Of a stretch of DNA of 9,320 nucleotides, positions 5,898 through 9,320 are shown piece after piece. Source of the stretch: Taishania sp036758285 (GTDB taxonomy: Bacteria; Bacteroidota; Bacteroidia; Flavobacteriales_D; Crocinitomicaceae). The notes beneath the pieces were generated by a model. The model made no database searches and was not told where the DNA came from. It saw nothing but the letters and a program-made list of their open reading frames with translations. Made by a program: the position numbers and the translations under genes. The stretch's first letter is position 1. Every line of letters begins with the position of its first letter. Where the stretch lies: positions 1 through 9,320 of the forward strand of contig DAIOWV010000079.1 in NCBI GenBank assembly GCA_036758285.1, in the 5' to 3' direction.

Positions 5898-7168
5898 AAG
5901 TAGATGTCCTATTAGGATTGCAATGGGGAGATGAAGGTAAAGGTAAAATTGTCGATGTCTTAACTCCAAAATATGATATAATTGCTAGATTTCAAGGTGG
6001 TCCGAATGCAGGTCATACGCTTGAATTTGAAGGGATTAAACATGTGTTACATACGATTCCTTCTGGTATTTTTAGAAAGGATGTGATCAATGTAATTGGA
6101 AATGGTGTTGTTATTGATCCAGTGGTCTTTCAAAAAGAATTAGAGAAATTAGCTCCATTTAATATTGATTATGTAAAGACTTTACTTGTGTCAAAAAAAG
6201 CACATTTAATTGTTCCAACTCATAAATTAATTGATGCAGCATCTGAACAAGCTAAAGGAAAAAATAAAATTGGCTCAACTTTAAAAGGTATTGGTCCCGC
6301 TTATATGGATAAAACAGGGAGAAATGGATTAAGAGTTGGCGATGTTTTTTCTCCAAATTTCAAAGAAAAATATGATGCACTTGTTGAAAAACATTTAGGT
6401 ATTTTAAAACATTATGAAGGGTTTGAATACAATCTTGATGAATTAGAATCACCTTGGTTTGAAGGAGTTGAAATATTAAAGACTTTAACAGCAATTGATA
6501 GTGAGCAGTATCTTAATAATGCGTTGAAATCAGGAAAAAAAGTATTGGCTGAAGGTGCTCAGGGAACTTTATTAGACGTTGACTTTGGAACGTATCCTTT
6601 TGTAACTTCTTCAAATACTGTAACAGCTGGTACATGTACTGGTTTGGGAATCGCTCCAACAAGTATTGGAAATGTAATAGGTATTTTTAAAGCTTATTGT
6701 ACCAGAGTTGGTTCAGGGCCTTTTCCTACTGAATTAAATGATGAAGTAGGTGAGTTTATTCGTCAGGAAGGGCGTGAATTTGGAGCTACAACTGGTAGGC
6801 CTCGAAGAACAGGTTGGGTTGATTTACCAGCACTTAAATACGCGATTATGATTAACGGTGTTAGTGAGTTATCAATGATGAAAGCAGATGTTTTGGATAA
6901 GTTTGATACGATTAATGTTTGTACTCATTACCTAATTAACGGAGAAAGAGTTGATTATTTACCGTTTGATATTAATGATGTTGAAGTAACTCCAGTCTAT
7001 GAAGAATTAAAAGGATGGAATACGGATTTAACTAAATTGACTAATTTTCAAGATGCTCCAGTTGAGTTGAAAAATTATGTTTCTTATTTGGAACGAAATT
7101 TGGAGGTACCAGTTACTGTTGTGTCTGTTGGTCCAGATAGAATTCAAACTTTGAATACGAAAAATTGA
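5894..7168 (+). CDS. purA: Adenylosuccinate synthetase
   Basis: This enzyme joins IMP and aspartate using GTP to make adenylosuccinate, the first committed step to AMP, in the cytoplasm. The 424 residues match the usual length (about 420-430) and all key motifs are present: WGDEGKGK at 11-18 with catalytic Asp13, NAGHT with catalytic His41, IGSTLKGIGPAY at 126-137, Arg143, EGAQGTLLDVDFGTYPFVTS at 220-239, SGPFPTE at 274-280, GATTGRPRRTGW at 297-308 and GPDR at 413-416. The guanine-binding TKxD loop reads MKADVLD, which I recall as a common form in Bacteroidota. The ATG overlaps the STAS stop by four bases. The gene appears intact and functional. Confidence 0.98.
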   Translation: MKVDVLLGLQWGDEGKGKIVDVLTPKYDIIARFQGGPNAGHTLEFEGIKHVLHTIPSGIFRKDVINVIGNGVVIDPVVFQKELEKLAPFNIDYVKTLLVSKKAHLIVPTHKLIDAASEQAKGKNKIGSTLKGIGPAYMDKTGRNGLRVGDVFSPNFKEKYDALVEKHLGILKHYEGFEYNLDELESPWFEGVEILKTLTAIDSEQYLNNALKSGKKVLAEGAQGTLLDVDFGTYPFVTSSNTVTAGTCTGLGIAPTSIGNVIGIFKAYCTRVGSGPFPTELNDEVGEFIRQEGREFGATTGRPRRTGWVDLPALKYAIMINGVSELSMMKADVLDKFDTINVCTHYLINGERVDYLPFDINDVEVTPVYEELKGWNTDLTKLTNFQDAPVELKNYVSYLERNLEVPVTVVSVGPDRIQTLNTKN

Positions 7169-8799
7169 TTTCAATTAAAAAAATAGCCAAAAAGATTGCA
7201 CTTTTATTAAGTGCTTTTTTTTTGTGTGTCCCAGCTTTTTCACAAGTATTTGGAGAATTGTTACCAGGTTCTAGTGCCTTGGTTTATGATGAGAAAAAAG
7301 GTGTGCATAAACTTTTAGATGGTGCCAATTTTGTCTATCAAGGAAATACAATGTATTGTGATTCAGCTTATTATTTTGAACGAAATAAAACGATTAGGGC
7401 ATATGGAAATGTTCATATTCGAAAATCAGATAATGTTAATTTATTTTGTGATTCTCTTTGTTATTTTTCGTCAAACGGATTGGCTACACTTTGGGGAAAT
7501 GTTCGTGCTACAGATGCCGAATATAGACTAACAACCGATTCAATGACTTATAATACAAGGAATGAGCAAGGTATTTATCGAAATGGGGGAAAGATTGAAA
7601 ATCAATTCAAAAGAGAAACATTAACCAGTAAAATTGGTTATTTCTACCCTAATTCTAAAAATTTCTTTTTCAGAACGAATGTCGTATATGATTCTGATGA
7701 ATTAAGTATGACAACTGATTCATTGCAATATCAATACAGTAAGAGTACTTGCTTTTTTTTCGGCCCAACTTGCATTGTAACTGAAGATGCAATTCTTCAA
7801 GGTGAAAAAGGTTGGTATAATATGAATACCGAAGCTGGAAGTTTAATTAAAAATGCCCAAATAGATCAAGAGTCAAGAATTATTAAAGGCGATACTTTAC
7901 TTTATTCTCCTAAAGAAAAAATAGCAGAAGGTTTTGGAAATGTCTATGTATACGACACGATTGATCGAATGGCCTTCTCTGGAAATTATGCTTTGATGAA
8001 TGATTCGCTCAAATTTTCATTGCTAACAAATGATGCAATGGCGATTAAATATCAAGATAGTGATACAATTCATATTCATGCAGATACACTTTATAATTTA
8101 AATGATTCACTGGGTAAAAGGTTAACAACTCTAGGGTATCATGGAGTTAAAATTTTTAGTAAAAATATTCAAGGAATAGGGGATAGTTTATCTTTTGAAA
8201 AGGTGAATGGCTTCATTGAATTGTACAAAAAACCGATACTTTGGTCAAATAATGGAGAGCTCAAGGGGGATTCAATGAGGGTTTATTTAGATGATTCACT
8301 TATTTATGAAGCTAGAATTTGGGGAAAAGCAACAGCAATAATGGAAGTTGATTCTGGAAATTATTACAATCAAATTGCTGGTAAACATATAAATGCTTTT
8401 TTTGAAAATAATGAAGTCAAGATTGCAAAAGTAATTGGTAACGCTCAAACTATTTATTTCCCTCTAGAAGAAGGAGAGGAACAGGTGAAATTAGACTCGA
8501 TAAAAACATTAAACGATAGTACTGTTATTGATTTGCCAAAGGACTCACTAAATGTTAATGACACCTTATCGAATAATAAGGTTGTCGTAATTAAACGCCT
8601 GGGGATGAATCGATTTTATGCATCTGATATAAAAATCTATTTCGATAGTGGAGAAGTGGTAGGGGTGACCTATTATGAGCAACCAGATGGGATTTTTTAC
8701 CCAATGGATAAAATTGATAAAGAGGAACAATTTGTTCAAAATTTTTCTACAAACTTTATGTTAAGACCAAAATCTATTGAAGATTTATTAAAGGATTAA
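7165..8799 (+). CDS. OstA/LptA-like lipopolysaccharide transport protein, TTG start
   Basis: 544 residues with an N-terminal signal peptide (KKIAKK, hydrophobic core, likely cut after AFS at 26), so it is periplasmic. Residues about 30-380 have the repetitive beta pattern of the OstA/LptA jellyroll: short units with D-S/T-hydrophobic-x-Y/F recur (CDSAYYF 65, CDSLCYF 95, TDSMTYN 124, TDSLQYQ 184, GDTLLYS 242, GDSLSFE 339, GDSMRVY 368), alternating with GNV strands (YGNVHIR, WGNVRAT, FGNVYVY). The C-terminal part (about 475-544, with the stretch PDGIFYPMDKI) is, from memory, typical of Bacteroidota OstA-like proteins. The family ferries LPS across the periplasm to LptD; the role here is inferred. 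The start must be TTG at 7165: an in-frame TAG lies at 7138-7140 and the first internal ATG lies beyond the signal peptide. The TTGA overlap with the purA stop implies translational coupling. Confidence 0.9.
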   Translation: MISIKKIAKKIALLLSAFFLCVPAFSQVFGELLPGSSALVYDEKKGVHKLLDGANFVYQGNTMYCDSAYYFERNKTIRAYGNVHIRKSDNVNLFCDSLCYFSSNGLATLWGNVRATDAEYRLTTDSMTYNTRNEQGIYRNGGKIENQFKRETLTSKIGYFYPNSKNFFFRTNVVYDSDELSMTTDSLQYQYSKSTCFFFGPTCIVTEDAILQGEKGWYNMNTEAGSLIKNAQIDQESRIIKGDTLLYSPKEKIAEGFGNVYVYDTIDRMAFSGNYALMNDSLKFSLLTNDAMAIKYQDSDTIHIHADTLYNLNDSLGKRLTTLGYHGVKIFSKNIQGIGDSLSFEKVNGFIELYKKPILWSNNGELKGDSMRVYLDDSLIYEARIWGKATAIMEVDSGNYYNQIAGKHINAFFENNEVKIAKVIGNAQTIYFPLEEGEEQVKLDSIKTLNDSTVIDLPKDSLNVNDTLSNNKVVVIKRLGMNRFYASDIKIYFDSGEVVGVTYYEQPDGIFYPMDKIDKEEQFVQNFSTNFMLRPKSIEDLLKD

Positions 8800-8831
8800 A
8801 TACTTACACTTTATTATTCTTTTGAGTATTT
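8798..8831 (+). terminator. Weak hairpin at the end of the operon
   Basis: AAATACT (8798-8804, overlapping the stop codon) and AGTATTT (8825-8831) are perfect 7-base inverted arms around a 20-base loop, followed by GTTTTC. The placement right after the last gene fits an intrinsic terminator, but the stem is short, AT-rich and has only a partial T-tract. Confidence 0.3.
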
Positions 8832-9320
8832 GTTTTCATATCATATCATGATAGAATCGATTCTCGTATATCAAACATTGTTTTATTGAAATATCCTTTA
8901 CATAAGTGAGCCATCTAAATTCTTTGGAAGTGTTTTCCTTTTATAATCAATTATGACTTTTATTTAAAAGTATCTGTATTCATTGATGATATTTTTTCTA
9001 TTTAAATGCATTAAAGTATTGTAAATCAATGAAAATATTTCTTGCACGAAATACGATAGTTATCTTTTTTGATGTGAATTCAGGAAACTCTCATCATCTA
9101 GAAAAAGCTGTAAAGAAGAAATAATAGTCATACTCAATCGTTTTTTCGACAACTATGAAATTTCATACTAAGTTTAATTAATATTTGAAAATTTTCTAAT
9201 ATAATTGTGAATACTCGTTTTTATCAAACACTAAGTCTAGTAAGACCAATCATTCGATTTAAACAATTTCCTCCTTTTATTTCAACACATTAACATTTCC
9301 ATTAATTCTTTCTCTTTTAC
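8800..9320. other. Gene-free AT-rich region at the right end
   Basis: No convincing coding sequence is visible on either strand. The longest suggestive plus-strand frame is a 31-codon ORF at 9029-9124 (starts MKIFLARN, ends AVKKK) with no promoter box. On the minus strand, short frames enter from the right edge (for example 12 codons ending in a TGA at 9282-9284) and might be the tail of a gene beyond the window, but they are too short to judge. A 12-bp palindrome lies at 8853-8864. No tRNA or rRNA is recognisable. Confidence 0.6.
8853..8864. repeat. 12-bp perfect palindrome AGAATCGATTCT
   Basis: AGAATCGATTCT is its own reverse complement and lies 54 bases after the end of the OstA-like gene in non-coding DNA. 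It could be a protein-binding site or chance; a 12-bp palindrome in 500 bases is not very improbable. Confidence 0.4.

Noticed and set aside
7319..7531. 70-codon plus-strand ORF inside the OstA-like gene
   Set aside because: Out of frame with a well-supported gene; no independent start signal or recognisable protein.
9029..9124. 31-codon ORF (MKIFLARN...AVKKK) in the right-hand spacer
   Set aside because: Short, no promoter box or family match, and ORFs of this size are expected by chance; a decayed gene remains possible.
9282..9320. Possible C-terminal tail of a minus-strand gene entering from the right edge
   Set aside because: Only 12 codons in one frame and 13 in another are open; too little to tell coding from chance.

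Overview
The window looks like a draft or metagenome-derived contig from a low-GC Bacteroidota, most likely order Flavobacteriales. Four things support this: exact TAnnTTTG promoter boxes (the Bacteroidota -7 consensus) in front of three genes, with no convincing Shine-Dalgarno sites; a lipoprotein built like GldM, a family of gliding/type IX secretion bacteria; a large Ig-like and glycine-rich secreted protein; and a Fur-STAS-PurA-OstA cluster whose OstA protein is of the Bacteroidota type. An 11-base run of N marks an assembly gap.

Left part, minus strand (1-3706). A very large secreted protein runs off the left edge: 711 codons are visible and the C-terminus is missing. It has a signal peptide, an unassigned N-terminal domain, two Ig/PKD-like domains, a beta-helix-like segment and then a long Gly/Asn-rich region with poly-Gly tracts encoded by GGC microsatellites. 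A gene-free stretch of about 490 bases, containing a perfect 15-bp inverted repeat, separates it from a 361-residue lipoprotein with the helical and Ig-like parts of GldM.

Middle, plus strand (3824-4980). A divergently transcribed secreted protein with one WG-repeat-like segment is interrupted by the N gap. The frame changes across the gap, so automatic gene callers split it; I read it as one gene.

Right part, plus strand (5069-8799). A compact operon starts at an exact TAACTTTG box: Fur-family regulator, 9-base gap, single-domain STAS protein, ATGA overlap, adenylosuccinate synthetase (purA), TTGA overlap, OstA/LptA-like lipopolysaccharide transport protein. It joins metal or peroxide sensing, a partner-switch-type protein, AMP synthesis and outer-membrane biogenesis in one transcript. 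The only usable start codon of the OstA gene is TTG.

The last ~520 bases hold no supportable gene, only a weak terminator candidate and a 12-bp palindrome. I see no mobile element, CRISPR array, tRNA or rRNA, and no clear new multi-gene system. The points most worth a second look are the Fur protein lacking its CxxC zinc motif, the STAS protein inside the purA operon, the orphan GldM-like lipoprotein, the GGC-encoded poly-Gly tracts and a predicted leaderless transcript.
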